Positions 39,868-49,069 of a DNA stretch of 64,000 nucleotides are shown here, in pieces. Each line of letters begins with the position of its first letter. Position 1 is the stretch's first letter. The stretch comes from Staphylococcus haemolyticus (GTDB lineage: Bacteria; Bacillota; Bacilli; Staphylococcales; Staphylococcaceae), in assembly GCF_006094395.1 (NCBI RefSeq), contig NZ_CP035291.1, forward strand, positions 1,178,001 through 1,242,000. The letters are read 5' to 3'. A model generated the notes under the pieces. The model worked only from the letters and a program-made list of their open reading frames with translations, did no database searches and was not told the DNA's origin. A program made the position numbers and the translations under genes.

Positions 39868-40944
39868 ATGAAAAATGTATGGACCAATAACTTTATTCTA
39901 TTAGTGACTGCTATTGTTATAAGTTTGTTATTACATGTTGCGCACGTTCTTTTACCATTTATGTTCGGTCCGATTATTGCATCGATAATCGTCATTAAAG
40001 TATTTAAATTAGAGGTTAAATGGCCATTCTGGCTTAGTCAAATTGGATTGATTCTATTAGGGGTGCAAATTGGATCAACATTTACGTCTGAAGTGTTGCA
40101 TGATATTAAAAATGATTGGTTGATAATTGTTGTTATTACACTATTACTATTAGTTTTATCTCTATTGATCGCCTTCTTTTTCAAAAAAATAGCAAGAGTA
40201 AACACTGAGACAGCTATATTAAGTGTCATTCCAGGTGCTTTAAGTCAAATGCTAATTATGGCAGAGGAAAATAAAAAGGCAAATATTCTCGTAGTGAGTT
40301 TAACTCAAACGTCTCGCGTTATATTCGTCGTGATATTAGTACCCTTAATTTCTTATTTCTTTAGTAGTGATGGTGGAAATGAAACAACTTCTATTAAATC
40401 ACCTCCATTAACGGAAGTACTAAACTTATCACAAATAATAATATTAATGTGTTGTATTGCAATCATTTATAGCCTTATGGCTAAAATTAATTTTCCTACT
40501 AAGCAATTATTGGCCCCTATTGTCGTGTTAGTAATATGGAATTTAACTACACATCACACATTTACATTAGATAATTATATTCTTGCTACTGCACAAGTGA
40601 TTTATATGATTAGAATTGGATTGCAGATTGCCAATTTACTTTCCGATTTAAAAGGTCGAATTGCCGTTGCAATCATTTATCAAAATGTCTTTCTAATTAT
40701 TGGATCATTTATCATGGTATATATTGTGCACATATTTACAAATAATAATATTAATGAGTTGTTTTTAGGCGGAGCGCCAGGAGGTATGAGTCAAATTGTT
40801 TTAGTTGCTATGGCAACTGGGGCAGATGTGGCTATGATTTCTAGTTTCCACATATTTAGAATCTTTTTTATTTTATTTGTAGTAGCGCCTGTCATTGGCT
40901 TTTTCTTACGTGGTGGTATATCAAAATTTCATCAAAAAAGATAG
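39868..40944 (+). CDS. AbrB-family (ammonia monooxygenase-like) membrane protein
   Basis: The 358-residue protein is strongly hydrophobic with about nine membrane segments. It has the two repeats of the AbrB_dup family: VIPGALSQMLIMAEE near 122 and GGAPGGMSQIVLVAMATGAD near 305 are the repeated signature halves. Despite the database name it is neither the AbrB transition-state regulator nor ammonia monooxygenase; some relatives are thought to be transporters. The substrate is unknown. It sits alone between the hem operon terminator and the convergent tag gene; its stop codon lies within a 14-bp inverted repeat. Confidence 0.75.
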   Translation: MKNVWTNNFILLVTAIVISLLLHVAHVLLPFMFGPIIASIIVIKVFKLEVKWPFWLSQIGLILLGVQIGSTFTSEVLHDIKNDWLIIVVITLLLLVLSLLIAFFFKKIARVNTETAILSVIPGALSQMLIMAEENKKANILVVSLTQTSRVIFVVILVPLISYFFSSDGGNETTSIKSPPLTEVLNLSQIIILMCCIAIIYSLMAKINFPTKQLLAPIVVLVIWNLTTHHTFTLDNYILATAQVIYMIRIGLQIANLLSDLKGRIAVAIIYQNVFLIIGSFIMVYIVHIFTNNNINELFLGGAPGGMSQIVLVAMATGADVAMISSFHIFRIFFILFVVAPVIGFFLRGGISKFHQKR

Positions 40945-41063
40945 GTTGTGTCATGTAAAGTTTAAGCGTTAGTATACTTGAAATAAGAGAGGATTGATAA
41001 AACCTTCTACGTACAATAACTATTCGACTCATTTCTTAAATTGCACTCTATGACACAACCTAT
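40941..41063. repeat. Long-spaced inverted repeat between convergent genes
   Basis: ATAGGTTGTGTCAT (40941-40954) and ATGACACAACCTAT (41050-41063) are perfect 14-bp reverse complements enclosing 95 bases. Pairing extends imperfectly inward (AGTTTAAG with CTTAAATT). It spans the whole gap between the AbrB-family gene and tag, so it could be a bidirectional terminator, a structured RNA or a remnant of a small repeat element. Neither arm is followed by a strong T run. Confidence 0.75.
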
Positions 41064-41070
41064 ATTAATT

Positions 41071-41625
41071 TTAAGAAGGTTTAGATGGGCATCCTTTCAA
41101 ATGGGCATCATATAGACCTGCCGCTTCTAAAAATGAAAAAACAGTTACTGGTCCTAAAAATTTAAAACCATATTTTTTTAAGTCTTTAGATAATTGTTTA
41201 GCACGATCGTCAACTGTAATTCTTTCTGAGGCAGTTGTATAGTTCAAATCTATAGGTTGATGATTAACATATGACCAAAGGAAATTACTAAAACTACCAA
41301 AGTCCTTTTCTATTTCAAAATAACCTTGTGCTTGTGATACAATCGCTTCTAACTTTTTACGATTATGAACAATGTTAGGAAATTCCATTAAATCATCTAT
41401 ATCTTTCGTAGACATCTGAGCAATTTTGCTTGGCTCAAAGTTGTAAAATGCCTGTTCGTAAGATTGTTTCTTTTTTAAAATGGTTAGCCAAGATAATCCA
41501 GCATGTTGAGATTCTAAAGCCATTAGTTTAAATAGGGCTTTGCTATCATATATAGGTTGACCCCAAACATTGTCATGATAATCTAAGTAAGTCGGGTCTT
41601 TTGTGCTAAATGCACATTCATTCAT
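41071..41625 (-). CDS. tag: DNA-3-methyladenine glycosylase I
   Basis: Tag removes 3-methyladenine from alkylated DNA. The 184-residue protein has the zinc-snap ligands Cys4 and His17 in NECAFSTKDPTYLDYHDNVWG near the N terminus and His and Cys in YDAHLKGCP near the C terminus. The family motif LESQHAGLSWLTILKKK is also present. I chose the ATG at 41625, which follows GGAGGTA and gives MNECAFSTKDP; an upstream in-frame start at 41664 would lie within the control region. It is divergent from valS. Confidence 0.95.
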   Translation of the reverse strand: MNECAFSTKDPTYLDYHDNVWGQPIYDSKALFKLMALESQHAGLSWLTILKKKQSYEQAFYNFEPSKIAQMSTKDIDDLMEFPNIVHNRKKLEAIVSQAQGYFEIEKDFGSFSNFLWSYVNHQPIDLNYTTASERITVDDRAKQLSKDLKKYGFKFLGPVTVFSFLEAAGLYDAHLKGCPSKPS

Positions 41626-41643
41626 AAATATACCTCCAAGAGA

Positions 41644-41672
41644 TTGACTTATCACGATTTCCATTATACTAT
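41644..41672 (+). promoter_or_regulatory. Promoter of the valS T-box leader
   Basis: TTGACT (41644-41649) and TACTAT (41667-41672) are 17 bp apart, just upstream of the T-box leader and close behind the tag ribosome site. Confidence 0.65.
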
Positions 41673-41678
41673 AATTAA

Positions 41679-41921
41679 GTAATGAAATATATTATTGGGA
41701 AGAGTAAGTTTGAATGATAGCACAGAGAGCATATGGTTGGTGTAAATATGTATAACATTCAATCTGAAGGTAGCCCACTTGAACTTTTATTGAACCATTA
41801 ATTAGTAGATAAAAGCGTGTTTGAGCGTTAATCAAATTAAGTGCAAGTATATTAATTTATACTTGAATTTAGGTGGTACCACGGAACATCCGTCCTATAT
41901 TATTTAGGAGGATGTTTTTTT
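41679..41921 (+). promoter_or_regulatory. T-box leader of valS
   Basis: The T-box core AGGTGGTACCACGG lies at 41871-41884 and is followed by a terminator stem (AACATCCGTCCTAT with AGGAGGATGTT) and seven T ending at 41921. Uncharged tRNA-Val should switch it to antitermination. A GTA triplet in CTGAAGGTAGCCC near 41773 is a plausible valine specifier codon. The leader fills the 318-bp gap between tag and valS. Confidence 0.92.
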
Positions 41922-41943
41922 AATTATTAGGAGGTTTTAATCG

Positions 41944-44574
41944 ATGAATATGGAGCCTAAGTATAATCCACGCGAAGTTGAGGCTGGGCGTTATGAAGAA
42001 TGGGTAAAGAATGATTATTTCAAACCCTCAGAAGACAAGTCAAAAGAGACATATACAATTGTAATTCCACCACCCAATGTGACAGGAAAATTACACCTTG
42101 GACATGCATGGGATACAACTTTACAAGATATTATTACGCGTATGAAACGTATGCAAGGGTATGACACACTATATCTACCTGGTATGGACCATGCAGGTAT
42201 TGCTACTCAAGCAAAGGTAGATGCTAAATTAAAAGAACAAGGTATTTCTCGTCATGATATCGGACGCGAGAAGTTCCTAGAACACGCTTGGTCATGGAAA
42301 GAAGAATATGCGTCATTTATACGCCAACAATGGGCTAAATTAGGTTTGGGGCTAGATTATAGCAGAGAGCGTTTTACTCTAGATGATGGGTTAAGTAAGG
42401 CAGTAAGAAAAGTCTTCGTTGACTTATACAATAAAGGCATAATTTATCGTGGTGAACGTATTATTAACTGGGATCCTGAAGCTAGAACGGCTTTATCAGA
42501 TATTGAAGTAATTCATGAGGATGTGCAAGGTCATTTCTATCATTTTAAATATCCTTACGCTGATGGTGATGGCTATATTGAAATTGCGACAACAAGACCT
42601 GAGACAATGTTAGGAGATACTGCCATAGTTGTTAATCCTAATGATGATCGCTACAAAGATGTAATTGGTAAGAAAGTTATATTACCAATTGTTGGTCGAG
42701 AGTTACCGATATTAGCTGATGAGTATGTTGATATTGATTTTGGTAGTGGTGCTATGAAGGTAACGCCTGCACATGATCCAAATGATTTTGAGATTGGTCA
42801 ACGACATAGTTTAGAGAACATTATTGTCATGGATGAAAATGGTAAAATGAACGATAAAGCTGATAAATATGCTGGATTAGATCGATTTGAATGTCGTAAA
42901 CAATTAGTTGAAGATTTAAAAGCGCAAGATCTAGTCATTAAGATTGAAGAACATGTTCATTCAGTTGGTCATTCTGAACGCTCAGGTGCTGTTGTTGAAC
43001 CATACTTATCAACGCAATGGTTTGTAAAAATGAAACCGTTAGCGCAACGTTCACTTGATAATCAAAAAACAGATGATCGCATCGATTTTTATCCACCACG
43101 TTTTGAGAACACTTTCAATCGTTGGATGGAAGAAATTAGAGACTGGACAATTTCTAGACAATTATGGTGGGGTCATCAAATACCTGCTTGGTACCATAAA
43201 GAAACTGGTGAAATTTATGTTGGTGAAGAAGCGCCTAAAGATATTGATAATTGGGTGCAAGATGAAGATGTTCTAGATACTTGGTTCTCTAGTGCATTGT
43301 GGCCATTTTCAACTTTAGGTTGGCCGAATATTGATGCAGATGATTTTAAACGTTACTATCCAACTAATGCACTTGTTACTGGATATGACATTATTTTCTT
43401 CTGGGTTGCAAGAATGATATTCCAAGGTCTTGAATTCACTGACAGAAGACCATTCAATGATGTTTTACTTCATGGTTTAGTTCGAGCTGAAGACGGTCGG
43501 AAAATGAGTAAATCTTTAGGTAATGGTGTAGATCCTATGGATGTAATTGAAGAATATGGAGCAGATAGCTTAAGATATTTCTTGGCAACAGGATCATCAC
43601 CTGGTCATGACTTACGTTATTCTACTGAGAAAGTAGAGTCTGTTTGGAATTTCATTAATAAAATATGGAACGGTGCGCGTTTTAGCTTAATGAATATAGG
43701 TGATGAATTTAAATTTGAGGATATCGATTTAACTGGAAACCTTTCTTTAGCGGATAAATGGATCTTAACTCGTTTGAATGAGACGATTGAAACAGTTACT
43801 AATTTAAGTGAAAAGTATGAGTTTGGTGAAGTTGGTCGTGCGCTATATAATTTCATTTGGGACGAGTTCTGTGATTGGTATATTGAAATGAGTAAAATAC
43901 CAATGAACGGTGAAGATGAAGCACAAAAACAAACGACACGGTCTGTTTTAAGTTATACACTAGATCAAATTATGAGAATGTTACATCCATTTATGCCTTT
44001 TGTTACTGAGAAGATATGGCAAAGTCTTCCACATGAAGGAGAAACAATTGTAAAAGCATCATGGCCAACGGTTAGGGAAGAGCTTGTATTTGAAGAAAGT
44101 AAGCAAACGATGCAACAATTAGTTGAAATTATCAAATCTGTAAGACAATCTCGTGTTGAAGTAAATACGCCACTTTCTAAAGCTATACCTATTTACATTC
44201 AAGCCAAAGATGAAAATATTAAAGCAACACTAATTGAAAATGAAGATTATATTCATAAATTCTGTAATCCTAGTGATTTAACGATTGATACACATATTGA
44301 TATTCCTGAAAAAGCAATGACTGCAGTGGTAATCGCTGGTAAAGTTGTATTACCTTTAGAAGGTTTAATTGATATGGATAAAGAAATTGCACGCTTAGAA
44401 AAAGAATTAGATAAATTACAAAAAGAACTTGATCGTGTTGATAAAAAATTATCTAATGAAAATTTTGTTAATAAAGCGCCTGAAAAAGTTATCAACGAAG
44501 AAAAAGAAAAACAACAACGTTATCAAGAAAAATATGATGGTGTGAAAAACAGAATTGAACAATTAAAAGCATAG
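41944..44574 (+). CDS. valS: Valyl-tRNA synthetase
   Basis: ValS charges tRNA-Val and edits threonine. The 876-residue class I enzyme has HLGHAWD (HIGH motif) near residue 51, the editing domain at about 190-350 with [12 protein letters not shown], and GRKMSKSLG (KMSKS motif) near 518. A C-terminal coiled coil of Glu/Lys heptads (about 805-875) contacts tRNA. AGGAGG precedes the ATG by 8 bases. folC follows after 11 bp in the same transcript, which places folate polyglutamylation under the valine T-box. Confidence 0.97.
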   Translation: MNMEPKYNPREVEAGRYEEWVKNDYFKPSEDKSKETYTIVIPPPNVTGKLHLGHAWDTTLQDIITRMKRMQGYDTLYLPGMDHAGIATQAKVDAKLKEQGISRHDIGREKFLEHAWSWKEEYASFIRQQWAKLGLGLDYSRERFTLDDGLSKAVRKVFVDLYNKGIIYRGERIINWDPEARTALSDIEVIHEDVQGHFYHFKYPYADGDGYIEIATTRPETMLGDTAIVVNPNDDRYKDVIGKKVILPIVGRELPILADEYVDIDFGSGAMKVTPAHDPNDFEIGQRHSLENIIVMDENGKMNDKADKYAGLDRFECRKQLVEDLKAQDLVIKIEEHVHSVGHSERSGAVVEPYLSTQWFVKMKPLAQRSLDNQKTDDRIDFYPPRFENTFNRWMEEIRDWTISRQLWWGHQIPAWYHKETGEIYVGEEAPKDIDNWVQDEDVLDTWFSSALWPFSTLGWPNIDADDFKRYYPTNALVTGYDIIFFWVARMIFQGLEFTDRRPFNDVLLHGLVRAEDGRKMSKSLGNGVDPMDVIEEYGADSLRYFLATGSSPGHDLRYSTEKVESVWNFINKIWNGARFSLMNIGDEFKFEDIDLTGNLSLADKWILTRLNETIETVTNLSEKYEFGEVGRALYNFIWDEFCDWYIEMSKIPMNGEDEAQKQTTRSVLSYTLDQIMRMLHPFMPFVTEKIWQSLPHEGETIVKASWPTVREELVFEESKQTMQQLVEIIKSVRQSRVEVNTPLSKAIPIYIQAKDENIKATLIENEDYIHKFCNPSDLTIDTHIDIPEKAMTAVVIAGKVVLPLEGLIDMDKEIARLEKELDKLQKELDRVDKKLSNENFVNKAPEKVINEEKEKQQRYQEKYDGVKNRIEQLKA

Positions 44575-44585
44575 GAGAATCGCCA

Positions 44586-45848
44586 ATGAATTACCTAGAG
44601 AGTTTGTATTGGATACATGAGAGAACTAAATTTGGTATCAAACCTGGTGTAAAACGTATGGAGTGGATGCTAGATCGTTTGAATAACCCTCAATTAAATA
44701 TTAGAGGCATACATGTTGGTGGTACAAATGGTAAAGGCTCAACTGTAGCTTATATTAGAGCCGCTTTAGTGGAAAATGGTTATGAGGTAGGAACGTTTAC
44801 TTCTCCATTTATTGAAACTTTTAATGAAAGAATTAGTCTAAATGGACTTCCAATTACAAATGACGAGATTGTTGAATTAGTCGAAATAGTTAAACCAATT
44901 AGTGAAGTCTTAGAGCAGGAAACTGAACTAGGTGGTGCTACTGAGTTTGAAATCATTACAACAATGATGTTTGTATACTTTGGACAAATTCACCCAGTTG
45001 ATTTTGTTGTAGTTGAAGCGGGGTTAGGTATAAAAAATGACTCCACTAATGTGTTTAACCCAATTCTCTCAGTACTTACAAGTATTGGATTAGATCATAC
45101 TGATATTTTAGGTAACACTTATTTAGATATTGCAAAAGACAAAGGTGCCATTATTAAACCTAATATACCTGTGATTTATGCTGTTAAAAACGAGGAAGCA
45201 TTAAAATATATTAGAGACCTAGCTGAAAGTAGTGAGGCTAAACCAATTGAATTAGACCGTGAGATTGTGGTTGTTTCACAAGACGATGAATTTACTTATC
45301 GTTATAAGGACTATGAGCTAGAAACAATTATTTTAAACATGCTTGGTGAACATCAAAAAGAAAATGCAGCGCTTGCAATTACTGCATTGATTGAGCTATA
45401 TGAACAAGAAATTATTACGTTAGATTTTAATAAGATGATTGATGCTATTGAGAGTGTTAGTTGGACTGGTCGTATTGAACAAGTAAAAGAGAATCCATTA
45501 ATCATTATAGATGGAGCCCACAATAACGAAAGTATTGAAGCTTTAATTGATACGATTAAGAATTATTACGATAACGAAAAAATGGACGTTCTTTTCTCGG
45601 CGATAAAAGGTAAACCAGTGCATGGCATGCTTAATAAACTAGAAGAGATCTCAAATCACCTATATTTCACTGAATTCGACTTCCCTAAAGCATTGACTAA
45701 AGATGAGTTGTCAGAACAAGTAAATTTAGAGCATATTGAATTTATTGATGATTATGTTTCTTTTATAAACAATTATGATGGCAATGGGTTATTAATTACA
45801 GGTAGTTTATATTTTATAAGTGAAGTAAAAAGTAAAACTGAATTTTAA
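44586..45848 (+). CDS. folC: Folylpolyglutamate synthase / dihydrofolate synthase
   Basis: FolC adds glutamate to dihydropteroate and lengthens the polyglutamate tail of folates. The 420-residue Mur-ligase-like protein has the P-loop GTNGKGST at about 46-53, TSPFIETFNERI near 76, VEAGLGIKNDSTN near 145 (Mg and ATP site) and IIDGAHNNES near 305. GGAGAATCGCC precedes the ATG. It is co-transcribed with valS. Confidence 0.96.
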   Translation: MNYLESLYWIHERTKFGIKPGVKRMEWMLDRLNNPQLNIRGIHVGGTNGKGSTVAYIRAALVENGYEVGTFTSPFIETFNERISLNGLPITNDEIVELVEIVKPISEVLEQETELGGATEFEIITTMMFVYFGQIHPVDFVVVEAGLGIKNDSTNVFNPILSVLTSIGLDHTDILGNTYLDIAKDKGAIIKPNIPVIYAVKNEEALKYIRDLAESSEAKPIELDREIVVVSQDDEFTYRYKDYELETIILNMLGEHQKENAALAITALIELYEQEIITLDFNKMIDAIESVSWTGRIEQVKENPLIIIDGAHNNESIEALIDTIKNYYDNEKMDVLFSAIKGKPVHGMLNKLEEISNHLYFTEFDFPKALTKDELSEQVNLEHIEFIDDYVSFINNYDGNGLLITGSLYFISEVKSKTEF

Positions 45849-45861
45849 ATTTGAAATAGTA

Positions 45862-45914
45862 TATCCTCAAGTCATTTAGGCTAACTTTATACCTATGTGA
45901 CTCGGGGATATTTG
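45862..45914 (+). terminator. Terminator of valS-folC
   Basis: ATATCCTCAAGTCA pairs with TGACTCGGGGATAT (several G-U pairs) around a 23-base loop, followed by a weak T-rich tail. Confidence 0.65.
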
Positions 45915-46040
45915 TTTATCACTAAATTTTAGTTATTGATAATGAGATTAACATTTTTATTAAATACTATTATTTATTTATAAAATAAATGATACAACTC
46001 ATTTACTTTCAAGATTAAATAGTTATAATTAATTTAGGTG

Positions 46041-46737
46041 ATGCTAGTATTTTTAATATCTTATGTTTGTAGTGTTTTGTTTAGTTTTTTATACCATCTT
46101 ACCAATACTAACAGTTTGAATTTGAATTATCTGGTTAGGCGTTCCAAGTGTGATCATTGCGGTCGTAAATTAGGTTGGTTCGAATTAGTACCTATATTTA
46201 GCTTTTTTTATTTTAAAAGGAAAATCTCATTGTTGTAATCAAAAGTTAAAACGTCATTATATTTTTGGAGAATGCTTTGCCTTCTTAATTATCCCTTTAA
46301 TAATTAATTTTGATACTAATGTACACTTCTCTCTGTTTATTACTACTTATTTATTCCTTCTTACAATGGCATTATATGACCTTCAAACATTAACAATTAA
46401 TATAGTCATGATAATTCTATATACTATTGTATGTGCAAAAATCACGATGATTTATTTTTCAACCTTTATATTCTTCACTTTAATATTTCATCTATACTAT
46501 TTTCTTTTTCCAAGACAAATAGGATATGGTGATATATTACTTTTAAGTATCTTATCTTGTTTTTTTCCATATCACTTTTATTTGATATTTCTCCTTTATA
46601 CGCTTTTAATCGCTATTATAGTTTCTTCAATTTTATTAATAATGAAACAGCAAACTTATATTCCATTTGTACCATTCATGTTTATTGGTTTTATAATGAC
46701 AAATTATTTATACCAGAACACGCTATTATACATTTAG
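46041..46737 (+). pseudogene. comC: Frameshifted prepilin peptidase ComC
   Basis: ComC cleaves and methylates type IV-like prepilins (ComGC and relatives) for the competence pseudopilus. The first frame runs from ATG 46041 to TAA 46238, with membrane segment 1 and the CDHCG zinc pair. The rest, with both catalytic aspartates (ALYDLQT and GYGD) and several membrane segments, is in another frame up to 46737. A single extra A in the run at 46221-46224 explains the shift: removing it joins FYFKRK to SHCCNQKLKRHYIFGECFAF. The repaired protein is about 231 residues, the usual length. One expected zinc cysteine is serine. It lies between folC and radC as in Bacillus. A sequencing error in the A run cannot be excluded. 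Confidence 0.8.
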
Positions 46738-46752
46738 AAAGGTTGATCTAGT

Positions 46753-47439
46753 TTGAGAATTAAAAGTATGGCAAAGTCTGAATTACCTAGAGAGCGTCTT
46801 ATTCACAATGGAGCAAAAAGTTTATCCAATAGTGAGTTATTAGCAATTCTTATAAATACAGGAAGACACGGATTTTCAAGTTTAGATATTGCTAATGAAT
46901 TACTGATTAGCTTTAATGGTTTGAAAGAACTAAAACATTTATCAATTAATGATTTAACAACAATTAAAGGAATTGGACTCTATAAAGCAGTCATCCTTAA
47001 AGCTGCTTTTGAATTAGGTGAAAGAATGTATGCTAGAGATTTTAATGAAAAAATTAAAATAACATCACCAAGTGATGTATCTAATATTATGATGTCAAAA
47101 ATGAAAGATTTGACTCAAGAACATTTTGTAGTACTTCTATTAAACTCTAAAAATATTGTGATAAAAGAAGAAACGATTTACAAAGGGACATTGAATTCTT
47201 CAGTAATACATCCACGCGAAGTTTTCAAAGCAGCTATTAGAGCATCTAGTAATGCGATTATAGTTTTGCATAATCATCCTTCTGGCGATGTCACACCTTC
47301 TAAAGAAGATATAGAAACAACAATTAGGTTAAAGGAATGTGGTGAATTACTAGGAATTCAAGTCCTTGATCATATAATTATTGGTGATCAAAAATATGCT
47401 AGTTTAGTAGAAGAAGGTTACTTTGACTTGAGAAATTAA
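46753..47439 (+). CDS. radC: RadC family (JAMM/MPN+) protein
   Basis: The 228-residue protein has an N-terminal helix-hairpin-helix-like part (about 1-95, with [18 protein letters not shown]). A JAB/MPN+ metalloprotease-like domain has the zinc signature HNHPSGD near residue 173 and [20 protein letters not shown] before it. RadC was once thought to act in recombination repair; its true function is unclear. The TTG at 46753 starts the family-standard [16 protein letters not shown], 12 bases after AGAAAGG. It directly follows comC, matching the Bacillus comC-maf-radC order without maf. Confidence 0.93.
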   Translation: MRIKSMAKSELPRERLIHNGAKSLSNSELLAILINTGRHGFSSLDIANELLISFNGLKELKHLSINDLTTIKGIGLYKAVILKAAFELGERMYARDFNEKIKITSPSDVSNIMMSKMKDLTQEHFVVLLLNSKNIVIKEETIYKGTLNSSVIHPREVFKAAIRASSNAIIVLHNHPSGDVTPSKEDIETTIRLKECGELLGIQVLDHIIIGDQKYASLVEEGYFDLRN

Positions 47440-47448
47440 TGGTATCAT

Positions 47449-47478
47449 TTGTTTAAAATATTAGTAATCCTGTATAAT
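47449..47478 (+). promoter_or_regulatory. Promoter of the small membrane protein gene at 47509
   Basis: TTGTTT (47449-47454) and TATAAT (47473-47478) are 18 bp apart, with TG directly before the -10 (extended -10). Confidence 0.6.
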
Positions 47479-47508
47479 TATGGTTGAAAAATTTTATAGA
47501 GGTGCATT

Positions 47509-47790
47509 ATGACATTATTTTTAATAATAGGGATTTTGATACCAGTAGTTTATGTTCTTAGACTGACAATCAAAGAACATACGATTGGACTCAAGGAAAT
47601 GTTCACGACAATTGTTTTATCTATGATAGGAATTGTCATATTTACTGTGATAGGTGTACTAATTAGCGGTCAAAATATTAATATAGCATCATTAATTTTT
47701 GCCTCGTTAATTACAGGGGTAATATGGGGACTATTATTATCAGGTGTATATAAATTATTTAACTATCTGACACATACATTTAAAAAATAA
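47509..47790 (+). CDS. Small membrane protein of unknown function, 93 residues
   Basis: The product has three hydrophobic segments (about 2-18, 32-52 and 58-83) and a short basic C terminus, HTFKK. AGAGGTG precedes the ATG and a promoter with an extended -10 lies upstream. I recognise no domain. It is likely an integral membrane protein present in related staphylococci at this site between radC and mreC; that is from memory of the locus. A hairpin shared with the convergent gene ends its transcript. Confidence 0.75.
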   Translation: MTLFLIIGILIPVVYVLRLTIKEHTIGLKEMFTTIVLSMIGIVIFTVIGVLISGQNINIASLIFASLITGVIWGLLLSGVYKLFNYLTHTFKK

Positions 47791-47839
47791 AACTAGCCAT
47801 TGCAATATCAATCCTACAAAATTGAGACATGGCTAGTTT
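47790..47839. terminator. Bidirectional terminator
   Basis: AAACTAGCCAT (from 47790) and ATGGCTAGTTT (47829-47839) form a perfect 11-bp stem around a 28-base loop. The minus-strand side is followed by TTATTTTTTAAA and the plus-strand side by AATAATTTA, so it serves best as the terminator of the minus-strand gene at 47846. Confidence 0.75.
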
Positions 47840-47845
47840 AATAAT

Positions 47846-48025
47846 TTATTGAATATAGGCTGATAGTACTTGGAAATTTTCCATAATCCAAAGTATGCCT
47901 TGATATCCTAAATATAATCCTAATAATATTAAGGCTGCAGATATTATAAATCTAAGAATTGCAAACCCAACTCTAAATAACAATATCACAAGTAATGCAA
48001 TTAAAATGATACTCACAATACTCAT
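47846..48025 (-). CDS. Very small membrane protein of unknown function, 59 residues
   Basis: The product begins MSIVSIILIALLVILLFRVG and consists of two hydrophobic helices (about 2-18 and 22-48) with a short C-terminal tail, NFQVLSAYIQ. I chose the ATG at 48025 because GAGGAG lies 8 bases before it; longer forms start at GTG 48034. Opposite orientation to its neighbours, a good ribosome site and a terminator with a T run in the right direction support a real gene. No function can be assigned; the layout fits a small membrane regulator or toxin-like peptide equally well. Confidence 0.65.
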   Translation of the reverse strand: MSIVSIILIALLVILLFRVGFAILRFIISAALILLGLYLGYQGILWIMENFQVLSAYIQ

Positions 48026-48193
48026 TATCAACACTCCTCATGAATATCCATAAACGATAATATAATCTTATTATAAAGCATCCATGATTAATTTGGAATC
48101 ATACTTTAGTACATACCATTATCATGCTAAAGACTGATGTTGATATTATATTGTTCTATTATAATAATAAAGATTACTATTGGAGGGTATTTA

Positions 48194-48670
48194 ATGCGGT
48201 TTTTTCTTAGTATTATAAAAAATACCATTGCAGTTATAGCTATTATTTGTATTATATATTTTGCATTAAAATATGCACCATTTCTAAGAGATCAAGATTG
48301 GAATCCGATAAATCATTCTATAAACAATGAGCAGTTGAATAACTTACCAAACAATTTAGATCGTCCTCATAACATATCAACAAATGGTAAGCGTTATGTG
48401 CTTGAGGATAATGATATTTTACAAAATATCCCGGCAAGTCAAACAAGAAATGTATTTAAATACATAGATAAGAAAGAGTTTATGGCGGTATCAGGCTTAG
48501 GAAGAATGGGATATAATGAAAATTACATTGCTGGACAACGTAATGACGAATTCATTATTTATAAATTTGGTAGTGATCAGATAAAAGTATATCGAACTGA
48601 AATAGAAATGGAACAAGATTTGAATGCACTTGGTCAATATATTGAATTAAAGCCTTTTGATGCATATTAA
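48194..48670 (+). CDS. Membrane-anchored protein of unknown function (DUF4930-like)
   Basis: The 158-residue product has an N-terminal signal-anchor helix (about 5-26, FFLSIIKNTIAVIAIICIIYF). A polar region follows, with an Asn-rich stretch (INHSINNEQLNNLPNNL) and a C-terminal domain of about 80 residues that is probably outside the membrane. I chose ATG 48194 since GGAGGG precedes it; the longer form at 48137 would begin inside the promoter region. The family appears restricted to staphylococci and has no known function; its location before mreC hints at envelope work, but that is weak. Confidence 0.75.
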   Translation: MRFFLSIIKNTIAVIAIICIIYFALKYAPFLRDQDWNPINHSINNEQLNNLPNNLDRPHNISTNGKRYVLEDNDILQNIPASQTRNVFKYIDKKEFMAVSGLGRMGYNENYIAGQRNDEFIIYKFGSDQIKVYRTEIEMEQDLNALGQYIELKPFDAY

Positions 48671-48750
48671 TTAAGTTTTCATAATTGAACTAGTTTATTT
48701 TCTACGTTATGGTTAAGTTATAAACTATATTTCAAAGGTTGGTGTGATAC

Positions 48751-48873
48751 ATGTCTGAACAATCTAAAGAAAAACAAGCAAATGAACAAGCTAAAGCACA
48801 AAATCTTTTCGCTAAATGGAGAAAAGATGAAAAACTTTATAGTGACGATGATAAAAAGGATAAAGATAAATAA
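48751..48873 (+). CDS. Small charged hypothetical protein, 40 residues
   Basis: ATG at 48751 opens a 40-codon frame: MSEQSKEKQANEQAKAQNLF followed by AKWRKDEKLYSDDDKKDKDK. It is very hydrophilic and rich in Lys, Asp, Glu and Gln, so probably a helix with a disordered acidic-basic tail. AAAGGTTGGTG lies upstream as a moderate ribosome site, and a strong terminator follows directly. Coding-like composition and context support it; I recognise no family. Confidence 0.6.
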   Translation: MSEQSKEKQANEQAKAQNLFAKWRKDEKLYSDDDKKDKDK

Positions 48874-48900
48874 CTAAATTGAGTTCATACTGAGTTTATT

Positions 48901-48966
48901 AAGATTAGGTACCACTAACTATTTTACGCATTGCGAAATAGTCGTGCTATCTAATCTCTTTTTTAT
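48901..48966 (+). terminator. Terminator upstream of mreC
   Basis: AGATTAGGTACCACTAACTATTT pairs imperfectly with AAATAGTCGTGCTATCTAATCT and is followed by six T. It ends the unit with the 40-residue protein. Confidence 0.8.
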
Positions 48967-49069
48967 TCAAAGATGTTGATATAGAATGAACTTAGTGCTT
49001 TATTTCAAACAACGAGTAATATAAAATAATAAAGGATGATTTAAATTAGAATTTGTAGAGGTGTTATGA

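Noticed and set aside
46557..46751. 64-codon frame overlapping the comC end
   Set aside because: It is in a different frame from the catalytic GYGD region and has no ribosome site; comC explains the DNA.
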